A stretch of 64,000 nucleotides of DNA from Beta vulgaris subsp. vulgaris (GCF_026745355.1 NC_079202.1:37338043-37402042); one strand, 5' to 3'. Shown: positions 45,630 to 56,415, counted from the first letter of the stretch. Made by a program: numbers and translations. Notes: generated by a model from the sequence alone, not told the origin.

Positions 45630-46258
45630 TAGAGATGGCCAACAGTGCGGGCCAATCCAGCCCAGCCCAGCCTAGCCCACCTTATGGACAGTGTGGGTCG
45701 GGCCAACAAAAAGCTCGGTCCAGCCCAGCTCGAACCGTGAAAATGGTGGATGGGTCGTGCGTCAGGTTTTTTTAGCCCAACCCACTAAAGCCCTCTACTA
45801 AAACCGCCCAGTTCGACCACGACACCAGTCCAGCCTGGACCATGAATTGGACCAGCCTCGTCCAAGTAAATATTGAACCAAATTGTATATATTTTAATCA
45901 AATTGCACATATTATAATCTAATCAAATTTTAAAATAGTGAAATTATTCATTAATATTAATAATTGTAAATATTTTTGATACATTTTGAAGATATTACGT
46001 AATAATTATTAATAATTTCAATGATAAAATAATTTTTTTAAAAAAATTCTCATGTCGGCCCGCCACCCCGGTCCAGTCCACTAGACGCACGAACTGCGAA
46101 AACCGATAACCGACCGGTGTGGGCCATGATTTTTTAGCCCGTGGACCAGCCCGTCCAACCCATGAATTTCACGGTCCGGTCCTGGGGCGTGAAATCTCAT
46201 CCCAGCCCGCTACAGCCCACGGCCCGGCCCACCCAGCCCGCACCAGTGGCCATAACTA
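45630..46258. mobile_element. GC-rich hAT-type MITE, 629 bp, 8-bp target duplication
   Basis: Flanked by perfect CTCCCCAC (45,622-45,629; 46,259-46,266). Termini tagagatggccaacagtgcg and, on the complement, tagttatggccactggtgcg. GC-rich subterminal words (cagcccagcccagcctagcc; acggcccggcccacccagcc) flank an AT-rich core at 45,870-46,050. Same architecture as 29,363-29,812. Confidence 0.85.
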
Positions 46259-47154
46259 CTCCCCACTCATCAACCTTCCCTCCTCACCATCTATACAATC
46301 CTCATTTCCTCAAAACATTATGAGCAAGCCTCCTCATTCACTCTCTTTTGTTTAAATATTAAAAAATCATCTTTTTATGCCTATAGAACTTGATGTTAAA
46401 CTCTTAGGTATTGTATAAATTATAAGCTCCTTTTCCCCTCATTTGATTTTTCTCCCTTTAAATGTCCAAGCTATGGTGCACAACTGCACATTTAGTCTTA
46501 TAAATCAAGATTTAAAACTTGGTATATTCCACTTCAATGGTGGTCATATGTTGTAAATTGTGATAATGGAGATTGGAGTCTTGTTATTCTTTTTACATCT
46601 TTTATTAAACCAAGAGATCCGGACCATGAAATAAGATGGTAGTTGGAAAAACAAAAAATGAAAATAAAACATTGACTAAACCTACAAATTCCAATCACCC
46701 TGTTGTAACACATCATCAATTATCTCTAATGTTAGTCTAAATAGCCAAATAAAAAAAAGCAAATCAAACAAGAAAGGATCTAATAAAAAAAATATACTAG
46801 TTGGATTTTTTTGCTCGATCTTAACTGAAATGAACAAATTTCAATTATTTTGAGCATGAAGAAGACGACAAAGCTCTTATCCATGATCAACCTCATGTTA
46901 CTGAATTGCACCCTCAAGAAAAGGTTAGTCGTGATGACTTTGCAAGATTAAACAAGGCTAGGCTTAGCTTCTCAAAATAAAAGGTGAAACAAGATTGGTT
47001 GGGTGGTGTTTACTCTAATACAACATATTGTCACGCATGCTTGAAGCAAAGAAGATTCTACAACCATGTATATAGACTGCAAAATATGCATGGTGTATGG
47101 ATGGAATCTCTAGATGATTTGGAAGAGACTTCTTGCAATTCTACAAAGGGTTAC

Positions 47155-47564
47155 TATTATAAATAGTAATCTAGAAAAATCTAGTGTAATAATCAAGATG
47201 AATTCTAGAGTTATTTAAACAAATATCTATTGTAATTAAAGCATATTATAGAAAATTCTAGGAATGAAGAATCTAGAATAATCTAGCATAAGATATTAAT
47301 AGATCATATAAGATTAGTTTAGGATATTGTAGATTGAGAGTTATCACTCTTATAAATATGTGTTAGCATTGTACGTAGGAGTGTGGAGTCATATGTACCT
47401 CCCACCACATTCATAAGCAAGAGTTCTCTTATGGAACCTTGTATATCAAATATCATATGTATGTCCCCCCAAGTTTGTAACAAATTATTCCAATCAATGA
47501 AAATTCATAAATTACAAAATTGGTCCATTAACTTTCCGCATGCGCCTGTCAAAAATTTCTATCA
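47155..47564 (+). repeat. 5' LTR of the non-coding element
   Basis: Begins tattataaatagtaatctag (decayed from tgttagaaatagtaatctag) and ends tttctatca. Near-identical to 48,348-48,792 apart from the micro-insertion and a few substitutions. Confidence 0.9.
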
Positions 47565-47577
47565 TGGTATCAGAGCC
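47565..47577 (+). other. Primer-binding site of the non-coding LTR element
   Basis: TGGTATCAGAGCC directly follows the 5' LTR; the standard plant initiator tRNA-Met PBS. Confidence 0.9.
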
Positions 47578-48347
47578 ATAATATTTCGTCTCCTCCAAGT
47601 TTCCACCAAATCCACAGTAAGTAACTATATGTATGCTTCCTAAATTATGTTTATTTCAAAACTACTCCATGTTTCATTTTTCAAAATCAAATTACACTTT
47701 TCATATGCATATACACATGGTGGCTAATATGCCAACCAAATTAAGTTGATGGCTTAACAAAGCCACAACATTACAAGCATATGGGTGGCAAATATACGTT
47801 AGCCCTATGCATACCAGGGTGACATATACAAAACTGTCAACCCAATTCATCAAGGGGCAAAGAAAAAGACCCCAAATATGTGCCGAACAAAGAGACTCGA
47901 GCATAAAAGGGGATTAGACTCTAATACAACAAGTTAGGCAAGACCCAAGCACAATATGGGCAATAGACCCAACAATAGTGCATGTGATTGGCAAAGACCT
48001 AAAATACATATTGAGGCAAGAAGACCTTATAAGTCGAATCAACAATCAAAATGCTGAAAATGGAAGGAAACAAGGAGCATGGATTTCACCAACAATGAAT
48101 CAAGCAAATAAAAAATACACAAAGAATACAAGAGAAGCAAAAGTGGAGGAGTAAGCAAGAACATAAAGGTCGGGGAGCATTAACAAGGTCACAGAGACAT
48201 CAAGAACACCAAATAAGTGTGCAACTTTTGAGCTTTTCAAATTCAAGAAGGACATTAAAGGAGGACCCGACAAGGATATAATTATGGGGGGTTGAGCAAA
48301 AATTATTTACAAGTGTGAAAGTCAGATTTTTCAAGATTAAGGGGGAG

Positions 48348-48792
48348 TGTTAGAAATAGTAATCTAGAAAAATCTAGTGTAATAATCAAGATGAATTCTA
48401 GTGTTATCTAAACAAATATCTATTGTAATTTAAGCATATTATAGAAAATTCTAGGAATGAAGAATCTAGAATAATCTAGCATAAGATATTATTAGGTCAT
48501 ATAAGATTAGTGTAGAATATTGTAGATTGAGATATATCACTCCTATAAATATGTGTTAGCATTGTACATAGGAGTGCGGAGTCTTTTTTTTTTTTTTGAC
48601 GATGAGTGTGGAGTCATATATATGTCCCTCCCACCACATTCATAAGTAAGAGTTCTCTTATGGAACCTTGCATATCAAATATCATATGTATCTCCCCCAA
48701 GTTTGTAACAAATTATTCCAATCAATGAAAATTCATAAATTACAAAATTGGTCCATTAACTTTCCGCATGCGCCTGTCAAAAATTTCTATCA
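48348..48792 (+). repeat. 3' LTR of the non-coding element
   Basis: Begins tgttagaaatagtaatctag right after the polypurine tract and ends tttctatca. Contains the micro-insertion at 48,572-48,615, absent from the 5' LTR. Confidence 0.9.
48572..48615 (-). mobile_element. Micro-retroposon in the 3' LTR, with empty site in the 5' LTR
   Basis: GAGTGCGGAGTC (48,572-48,583) and GAGTGTGGAGTC (48,604-48,615) surround ttttttttttttttgacgat. On the minus strand the insert is ATCGTC followed by 14 A. The 5' LTR has a single ggagtgtggagtcatatg at ~47,378-47,395, showing the uninserted state. Confidence 0.8.
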
Positions 48793-51050
48793 GTTAGTTG
48801 GGTCATGTGATACAAACAGGATAAAGGTTAGCCAATCGATTGTGAATGAATGGTTGACTTTAAATACTGAACAATAGACTGATCTATGCAAAGAGTTTAA
48901 TGAGGATGATTTAATAGAAGCTCTATTTGATATAAAGGATAATAAAGCACCTGGTCCTAATGGGTACTCAAGTTTCTTCTTTAAGAAATCATGGCAGTGT
49001 GTTCGTGCTGAGGTTACTAGTGCAGTGCTGGAATTCTTTCAAACAGGGAGAATTTGAAGCAAATAAATGCCACAACTCTTTGTTTAGTGCCTATATGTGA
49101 TCAACCAGTGGATGTGACACAATTTAGGCCTATTAAATGTTGTAACGTCATCTACAAAATCATCTCCAAAATGTTGTGTGCAATACTTAGGAAGATTATG
49201 CCTTCATTTATCAGCTCTAATCAGAGTGCTTTTATTGAGGCGAGGGTTATATTACACAATATTTTCTTATGTCAAGACATCATGAAGCAATATAAGAGGA
49301 AGAAACAGCCTGAGAGATGTACTATCAAGGTGGATTTGCGTAAAGCTTATGACTCTATTAAATGGGAGTTCAAAAGAGAATTGTTGCAGTGCCGGCAGTT
49401 CCTTGAGCAGTTTATAAGATGGACCATGATACGGTATGTATCACTACACCAATTTATTCTCTCAGCTTTAATGGTGGAATGTGTTGGTTTTTTAACGGCA
49501 AGCAAGGTCTGAGGCAAGGGGACCCCATTTCCCCCTTACTATTTGAGATTACAATGTACTATTTCTCCAGATTGATCATAAGAATGGATAAGAGAAGGGA
49601 GTTCAAGTTCCATCATAGATGTGCTGCTTTGTCCCTAAATCATATCATCTTTGCAGATGATCGATCTGATGCTGTTTAGTAAGGTTGATATTTAGTCCAC
49701 TATGCTGCTTAAGAGAACATTGAAAGCTTTTGCAGCCACATTACGGTTAGTGGCTAGCCATACCAAGACGACTATGTACTTTGGAAATGTAAATGAAGAG
49801 GTGCAAAACTGAATACTTCAGGTTATAGGATTCCAAAGGGGAGAGTTCCCTTTCAGGTATCTTGGCATACCTATTACATCTAAAATATTAAATAAGAATG
49901 ATTGTGATCTTCTTGTGGATAAAATGTTGAAAAAAATCACAAGTTGGAGCTCTAGACACCTATCATATGCTAGCAGAGTGACCCTGGTTAATTCAGTACT
50001 ACTAAGTTTGCATACTTATGGGCGCGAATTTTCTTGCTGCCCAAGAGTGTGTCACACAGGATTACTCAAATATGTAGAGCTTACCTTTAGGATGGCAATG
50101 TCTATTTATCAAAGAGTCCTCCTGTTGCATGGTCTTGGGTTTGTATGCCTAAAATGAATGGAGGACTAGGCATTAGAGAATGTATATCATGGAACATGGC
50201 TGCTGTGGGGAAATTAGTATGTCAAGTAGCTCAAAAGGATGATGTCTTATGGATCAAATGGATTCATAGCATCTGCATAAGGGAGTTAAACTAGTGGGAG
50301 TACACTGCTCCTACATATGCGAGCTGGCTTTGGAAAGGGGTTTGCAAAGCTAAGGAAGTGTTCAAATCAGGCTATAGCAACAACTTGTGGAGGAATGTCA
50401 TTAGGAATAAATACACTGTCAGGGAGGGGTACCAGGGGCTAAAAGGGCAATATGATACAGTTTGTTGGCATTGTTGGTTTTGGAATGGACTTAATGTTCC
50501 AAAACATGCCTTTATCAGCTGGCTTGTAACTTTGGGAGAAGTCGGGACAAGAGATAGGCTTATGGCTGTTGGAGTCTGTAATGATGTTTCATGTTTACTG
50601 TCTGACAGTGGTACTGATAGCTGTATGCATCTAGCTTTTGGATGCCATTTCAGCAGGACTGTCTGTACTAATATTATGCTCTAGTTGCAGATAAAAGTTG
50701 GAAGTGATGAGTACATGTATACTACCTGGAAAAAGTAGAGTAGGAGATATAGAAGCAAAAAACAACATCAGATTTGCTACACAGCCCTTTCAGCTACTGT
50801 TTATCACATTTAGAGAGTAAGAAACCACTCTCTGTGGGAGAATGCAGTATTGCATCCTGATAGAGTGGTGAAATGTATATAATACGATGTTGTTGGTAGA
50901 ATCAGAATTAAGATCAGACAAAGCTAGATTGTCAGTAATTTCAAATATTTTAACTATAGTTTCTAATTAGCTTGAATCTCGATATTATTGTAATGGAATT
51001 GTCATCGGAGAGTGTTTTATGGAGATACTTCTCCCCTACAATTGATAGAC

Positions 51051-51389
51051 ATGTACAAATATGAACTTTTTTTCTTTTTCTTTAATGTTTTACAAAATAG
51101 CTAAAATCTATCTCATAATATACTTGCTATTTCTCCCACTATTGTTTAGTGCCATTCAACAAATCTCTTTCTCCCAAAACTTCCCCTTTTTCTCCTACTT
51201 TTAGGGTAGTGATGTGTTCACGTTCTGGTTAGAGGTGTAGTATTGACTATAGAGGCTACATAAACCAATTGTTTACTCAAAAACGTCATAAATTCAAGTA
51301 CTAATAAAAATATTATCACGATAAATTTCGCATGTGAATTGGATTACTATCATGAATTTGAGTAATATGTGAATTCGATTTGGGTACAC
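51051..51389. other. Unassigned spacer after LINE D
   Basis: AT-rich, no feature recognised. Confidence 0.4.
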
Positions 51390-51690
51390 TTAAAAATCAG
51401 TTTAAAAAGCTTTCAGTTTAAATCGGTTTCAGTTTATTTTCAATTTTAGTTTGAATCAATTCAGTTAATTCCATTGAATATTCAGTTCAGTTCAGTTGAT
51501 CAATCAACTTTTCAGTTTTTTACAGTCATTTCCAGTTATAATTTGTCTTAGTTCAGTTGTAGTTTTTCATTTACAATTTAATTCTATTTCCATTCACCAT
51601 TTTTCAATTTATTTCAACTACAATTACTCTCAATTCAATTTAATTCAGTTCAATTTTCATTTGTTTCAGTTCAAGTAGTAATTCATGAAT
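51390..51690. repeat. Degenerate TTCAGTTCAA minisatellite
   Basis: A degenerate ~10-bp repeat (ttcagttcagttgatc, caattcaatttaattcagtt). The complement gives GAACTGAA words like those inside the MITE at 953-1,131 and, weakly, at 27,325-27,405. Confidence 0.6.
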
Positions 51691-52267
51691 CAAACTTACA
51701 ACTAATGTTAATCAAACATTTTTGTCTTGATATGGGGCAAAAAAGCACCTGAATAATCTTTATTATTGAATACAATTAGGGACGAAAGTGGGCAGAATAC
51801 ACAAAATGGCATTTAAAAATCTTTCTATTAGTTAATTAATTCATTAATTACAACAACGAAAGATCAGTAGTTGCGAGATCTTAAAGAAGCAGTATGTTAC
51901 GTTTTAGTGTTTTACCATTAAAATAATAGCATCATCTCTTGTCAGGGAACACCAACAAGAAAAGAATTATTTGCAAATTATAATTTAGAAGTCGAGCTCG
52001 GAATCTGATGATTTGTTGTTGGGATCACAACTTTTATGCCTTTGAGAGGCTATATGTTTTACTTGTCGCATAATTTTGGCAACCTCAAAAAGTTAAAAAT
52101 GCATACCCTGCTCAATACGTACACTAAACAGTAAACATGGTTTGATTAAGTAATAAAAGGCTCTATCGATCTCACCATATTTTGCGGTTAGTGAGTTGAA
52201 AAATCATTACACTTTATATAAAAAAAAAATGTATAGCTCGGACTATGTATCAAGATTTTACTTTAAA
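51691..52267. other. Unassigned AT-rich region
   Basis: No gene or element end recognised. Confidence 0.4.
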
Positions 52268-52509
52268 CTAGTTTTTAGTTCCGGGTTATGCCTCGGGTAA
52301 GAAAAAATTCATTTATCATAAAATATTTTATAATAATAACACTAAATACAACTTAGTCTAGTGGTTAAAGCCTTGGGATCAAACTCCTATACTACGCAAT
52401 TTCTAAATTTTTTTATTGTATATGGATTACATGAACTAAAATTTCCTAGGGAAAGTGCCACGTGGCACAGTTTCTTGTTTATGTACGTCTTTTAATATAT
52501 TTGTATAGA
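52268..52509 (-). mobile_element. Non-autonomous Helitron, 242 bp
   Basis: On the minus strand begins TCTATACAAATATATTAAAAG and ends ...GGAACTAAAAACTAG, flanked by A and T. GCCACGTGGC (~52,457) is an internal palindrome. A tRNA-like phrase (cttagtctagtggttaaagc) lies inside. Confidence 0.65.
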
Positions 52510-52560
52510 TAAATGTTTTGAGCTTATATTTATTTCAAATTAATTTGTTGTATACATGTA

Positions 52561-52631
<71 letters not shown>

Positions 52632-52699
52632 CAATTTATTATATTTATGTGGAGTAAAAACACATCTAATAATTGGTTAAGATGGTAACATCTTTAAAT

Positions 52700-52746
<47 letters not shown>
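52510..52746. repeat. Segment with two (TA)n tracts, paralogue of the Micron-like insertion site
   Basis: aaatgttttgagcttatatt leads into (TA)n (52,571-52,629), then tatgtggagtaaaaacacat, then a second (TA)n (52,704-52,746). The same flanks recur at 53,841-53,882 and 54,847-54,900, but there an 870-bp element interrupts the first (TA)n. Confidence 0.8.
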
Positions 52747-52748
<2 letters not shown>

Positions 52749-53048
52749 AGAGGAACTTTTCGGGAGCATAGAGCGCGCCACCTAGGATTGCCACATCATC
52801 TTATTAATTTAGAGATAATAAAATTTAGAGTTGGAGAGATAATAAAATTTAGAGTTTGAGAGATTAAGTTTATTCACTCTACAGCTATGACAAAACCAAA
52901 AAATATTATCTTTAGGGATCTATTATAACTAGGAATCTATTATAAGTACTACTATACTGTATATTCACTCTACGGCTATGATTCACATATAAAATCACAA
53001 AATAAAATAAAAAAACTTGATTCTTGAGATTTGCCTAAACAATACGAT

Positions 53049-53096
53049 AACATCTAATGAGCTGCTTCTTGTCAAAAAAAAAAAAACATCTAATGA
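53049..53096 (+). mobile_element. Micro-retroposon: poly(A) insert with 12-bp perfect target duplication
   Basis: AACATCTAATGA at 53,049-53,060 and 53,085-53,096 encloses 24 bp: gctgcttcttgtc plus an A-run. The GTC-A(n) junction is shared with inserts at 42,869 and, complemented, 48,584. Confidence 0.7.
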
Positions 53097-53714
53097 ACAG
53101 GTGCAAATCTACTAAAGTAGCCAACATTTTCAATGATAGCTTCTTTGCATTTATGACCACTCAATATCTACTTTATTTTATTTTTTTAACTTTTATCAGA
53201 GTGATATACTGATATGTTAGTTGACAATACCGGTCAACATGCCTTCACTTATTTAGAGATGGAAACAACCATTGCAATACTAACTTTATATCAACTTTTT
53301 ATAACTTTATTAATAGATAATTAAAGATATTAAAGATAATTTAAAAATAAGGGTATAATGACAAATAATTATAAATTCTTTTTCTACTACAATAATGGGT
53401 TTGGGCATGATTTTTAAGAAAATAAAAAAAAATGTAGTTTAGCATAGAGGTACTCCTTTAATTAACAAGTGTAGGGGATAAGTAATCCTTTACTAAATAA
53501 GCGCAACTTTATGAGGCAATTGATGAATAATTAATGATGATTTTATTAACATAAAGTAAAGGTAATATTGACAATTATAATTTTTTTTTTACTAAAAGTT
53601 GATTGTCTAAATAGATAGTTAACAGATGAAGTAGTAAATAAAATCGTGTAAAAATCTCATTTTACAGTAACAAAAAATCAATAATGTTAACAAAAAATTA
53701 CAAAAATGTATATA

Positions 53715-53751
53715 AAAAACAACCCGTGCAACGCACGGGCTTCAAAACTAG
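53715..53751 (+). mobile_element. Helitron 3' terminus
   Basis: CCCGTGCAACGCACGGG (53,723-53,739) forms the classic subterminal hairpin, followed by cttcaaaactag ending in CTAG before T. The 5' end was not located, so the element length is unknown; it may extend left into 52.75-53.7 kb. Confidence 0.8.
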
Positions 53752-53755
53752 TTAT

Positions 53756-53840
53756 GCTAGTATGAATTAAGACTCCCTAGGGAGAGCGCCACGTGACATA
53801 GTTTCTTGTTTATGCACATCTTTTAATATATTTGTATAGA
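53756..53840 (-). mobile_element. Helitron 5' fragment (same family as 52,268-52,509)
   Basis: On the minus strand begins TCTATACAAATATATTAAAAG, then matches ~85 bp of the 52.3-kb Helitron including the cctagg...gccacgtg block, and stops where the plus-strand Helitron terminus begins. Confidence 0.65.
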
Positions 53841-53879
53841 TAAATGTTTTGAGCTTATATTTATTTCAAATTAGTTTGT

Positions 53880-53910
<31 letters not shown>

Positions 53911-53913
<3 letters not shown>

Positions 53914-54780
53914 AATGAGATCTCGTGAAAACTATCTTTAGGCTGAAAACTGAAAACAAGGGTAACTTTTAACCCCTTTAGGGTAACTTTTAACACTTTT
54001 AGGATAACTTTGCCAGTTTGGGGTAACTTATTATATTAAGGTAGTTGTATATATTTGAAGGATAACTTTATTTATTATAAGACAAATATTACCACTTTTA
54101 GGATAATTTTACCGTTTTTAGGCTAACTTTTAGCAATTTTAGGGTAATTTCATATATATTTCAAGGGTAACTTTATGCACTTTTAGGGTAACTTTATATT
54201 GCGTGTTTATGAAATCTTATGGTTACATTACTTGGATGTTGTTGCTTTCTTTATGTAAACTGATAATTTAATTTTCCTAATCTTTCGTTTCATGTGGTAT
54301 TGTCTACTTTTACTTTTGTGTTCTCTCTGTTATTTTTATCTTGTTCATTATGTGTAGCATACTCTTTTTTATTAGTTTCCAAAAATTTTATTAGTTGCTT
54401 ATTAAAGCTCTTTTACCCCTCTCACTAACATATATTTGGCGAAATTCATACAACCTATTAGCTCAATTGGCAAAACATTGGTAAGACACAACGATGATGT
54501 TCGAATCCTTCATAGGTTTAACTATAATCAAAGTTAAAATAAAGTTACCCTTAAAATCTAAAAAGTTGTCCTAAAAATGGTAAAATTACCCTAAAATGGT
54601 ATAGTTACTCTTATAATAAATAAAGTTACCCTTGAAATATATAGAACTACAAATATAATAAAGTTACCCTAAAACTGACAAAAGTTACCCTAAAAGTGTT
54701 AAAAGTTACCCACAAAGGGCTTAAAAGTTACCTTGTTTTCAGTTTCAGATTAAGAGCTGTTTTCAGCGGATCCTACCCCT
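53911..54780. mobile_element. Micron-like element embedded in (TA)n, 870 bp
   Basis: (TA)n lies on both sides (53,883-53,910; 54,781-54,846). Terminal regions are inverted repeats: aggaatgagatctcgtgaaa versus aggggtaggatccgctgaaa on the complement, then ctgaaaactgaaaacaaggg versus ctgaaactgaaaacaaggta. Behind them lie ~240-bp arms of GGGTAACTTT-type repeats on the left and AAAGTTACCC on the right, so the whole can fold back. The middle holds a tRNA-like phrase (tagctcaattggcaaaac ... gatgttcgaatcc, 54,457-54,515). Rice Micron elements are known to target (TA)n; the resemblance is structural only. Confidence 0.75.
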
Positions 54781-55254
54781 ATATATAATATATATATATA
54801 TAATAGTATTATATATATATATATATATAATATATATATATATATTTCTGTGGAGAAAAAAACAAATCTAATAGCTGGTTAAGATGGTAAGATCTTTACT
54901 TTACAACTTATTGATACGGTCGCATGTTCAAATCTTACTACATAAAGTTTCGTATGACATATTCTTTGTTAAGCACATCAGCACATGACGTTGCATATTG
55001 CTAATAAATCGGGGAATTGCACGTGACAACTTATACTTTATCATGAGCTCTTTTTAATATCTTATTATAAATTATCTTATCATTATCTTTTAAGAGACCT
55101 GTGTGTATAATGCATCGGGTTAATCGGTGCGGAATTATGGTCCTATGACTCACTATAAGATTATGTAAATAATCTTTAGTTAAGTCAATACTTCTATACT
55201 CTTATATTGTTTTATGTAGCTAGTTTACCTAGATCGCTAGCTAGTTGATGTCTT

Positions 55255-55445
55255 TTATTGGAATTGGGGTAATTCAAGTGATTTATGATCTCTCCTTGGG
55301 AAGTTTAGAGTTCAATTCTTACCACAAGCAATTTGTTTGGTATTTGGAAGAAAGGGGCTATTGGGCATATTCAACTTGTAATGGATTTTAGGATGGAGGC
55401 TTTATGTCAGAGCAATTGATTTTTTCTTATCTATTAAAAAAAAGT
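55255..55445 (+). mobile_element. Possible SINE
   Basis: ggggtaattcaagtgattta resembles a degenerate pol III A box region and gagttcaattcttacc a B box, ~60 bp apart. About 130 bp of unrelated body follows, ending tcttatctattaaaaaaaag. No convincing target duplication. Confidence 0.35.
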
Positions 55446-55721
55446 TTGTACCTCTTATGTAATATGTATGTATATACAGTTGGCAATCAATGATATAAGT
55501 TCACATAATACTTTTCGACAGTCACCTTTGCTTATCACTTTTTTTTCCAAGATATAAGACACCAAGCAGTACTTGGTCAAATAGTAAGGGATGGTCGTTA
55601 AGGTTCTAAAATCGTTAGACGATCTAATCGCACTAGAGAATATTTTTTCCGAAATGTTGATTAAAGAAGTTTTCATTACGAACTCTTTTTAGATATTTGC
55701 TTTCGCAAGTAAAAAAATTAA

Positions 55722-56415
55722 GGAAAATTTTCAATGGTAACTCCGAGTTCTGTTTTTCTCTTTTTATGCTAGCCAAACTTAATTTTAATTTTCAATACCG
55801 TGTTTATGGCTATACTGAAAAAAATGGTATTAATAACAATTTTTAATTATATACAATTGCTAAATGGTTGTTTTCAAACAAAGTAAGATTTTTAGAGGAT
55901 ATATGGATATAACTTTACTTTGAAAAACGCAATCTTCATTCATCTCTTTCTAAATACGGAAATTAAATATGTTTTCAATGAGATAAAAAGGCAATCAGAT
56001 TTTTTTTAATGGAACGAAAAAAATGGTATTAATAATTATTTTTCATTATATACAATTGCTAAAGGTTTGTTTCAAACAAAGTAAGTTTTTTAGAGTATAG
56101 ATGAATATAACTTTACTTTAAAAAACACAATCTTCATTCATCTCTTTCTAAATACGGAAATTAAATATGTTTTCAATGAGATAAAAAGGACAATCAATTT
56201 TTTTTTTTAATGGAACTTATGTCATTCTAGTTTAAAGAAACTTAACTAGTTTATAAACAACCCTTTCACCTACTCTTTATAACAAAAAAAAAAAGGCTAT
56301 TAATACCACCTTCTCAAGAATAACTATGAACACGGAATTACCATTGATAATTAAAATTAAGTTTGGCTACCAAACAGAAAAAATCATAGTTCAAGATTAA
56401 CATTGAAAATTTCCC
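55722..56415. mobile_element. Long-TIR element, 694 bp, with internal tandem duplication
   Basis: ~95-bp inverted termini: ggaaaattttcaatggtaac on the left versus gggaaattttcaatgttaat on the complement of the right, and agccaaacttaattttaatt in both. The flanks aaaaattaa / aaaaataaa could be a decayed 9-bp duplication (MULE-like). Between the TIRs a ~198-bp unit starting aaaatggtattaataa (55,821) is repeated at ~56,019. No coding domain. Confidence 0.7.

Larger units (their letters stand above)
47155..48792 (+). mobile_element. Short non-coding LTR retrotransposon (TRIM/LARD-like), 1,638 bp
   Basis: Two LTRs of 410 and 445 bp, both ending gcctgtcaaaaatttctatca, bound a 783-bp internal region. 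TGGTATCAGAGCC (47,565-47,577) is the primer-binding site; AAGGGGGAG (48,339-48,347) is the polypurine tract. GTTAC/GTTAG flank the element, a 4/5 target duplication. The internal region has no gag or pol motif, so it depended on another element. The 3' LTR is longer mainly because of an insertion at 48,584-48,615. Confidence 0.9.
46852..50690 (+). pseudogene. LINE D ORF2 (linker, RT, zf-RVT), interrupted
   Basis: Before the insert: HEEDDKALIHDQPHV, LNKARLSFSK, a stop, KVKQDWLGGVYSNTTYCHAC, LKQRRFYNHVYRLQNMHGVW. After it: DNKAPGPNGYSSFFFKKSW (~48,940), the RT with FRPIKCCNVIYKIISKMLC (~49,120), IKVDLRKAYDSIKWEF (~49,325), LRQGDPISPLLFEI (~49,508), HIIFADD (~49,640) and FRYLGIPITSK (~49,854). 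The zf-RVT part has GLNVPKHAFISWLV (~50,485). The FADD catalytic motif survives, but stops and shifts interrupt the frame. Removing the LTR element and one target repeat gives a continuous TKGLVGS reading, matching the usual FYKGLLG region of the family. Confidence 0.8.
46850..51050 (+). mobile_element. LINE D, 5'-truncated plant L1, split by an LTR element
   Basis: ORF2 sequence starts near 46,850, between endonuclease and RT, and runs to ~50,690, with a 3' UTR to ~51,050. The 47,155-48,792 LTR element interrupts it. I see no clean poly(A) or target duplication, so the ends are approximate. Confidence 0.75.
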
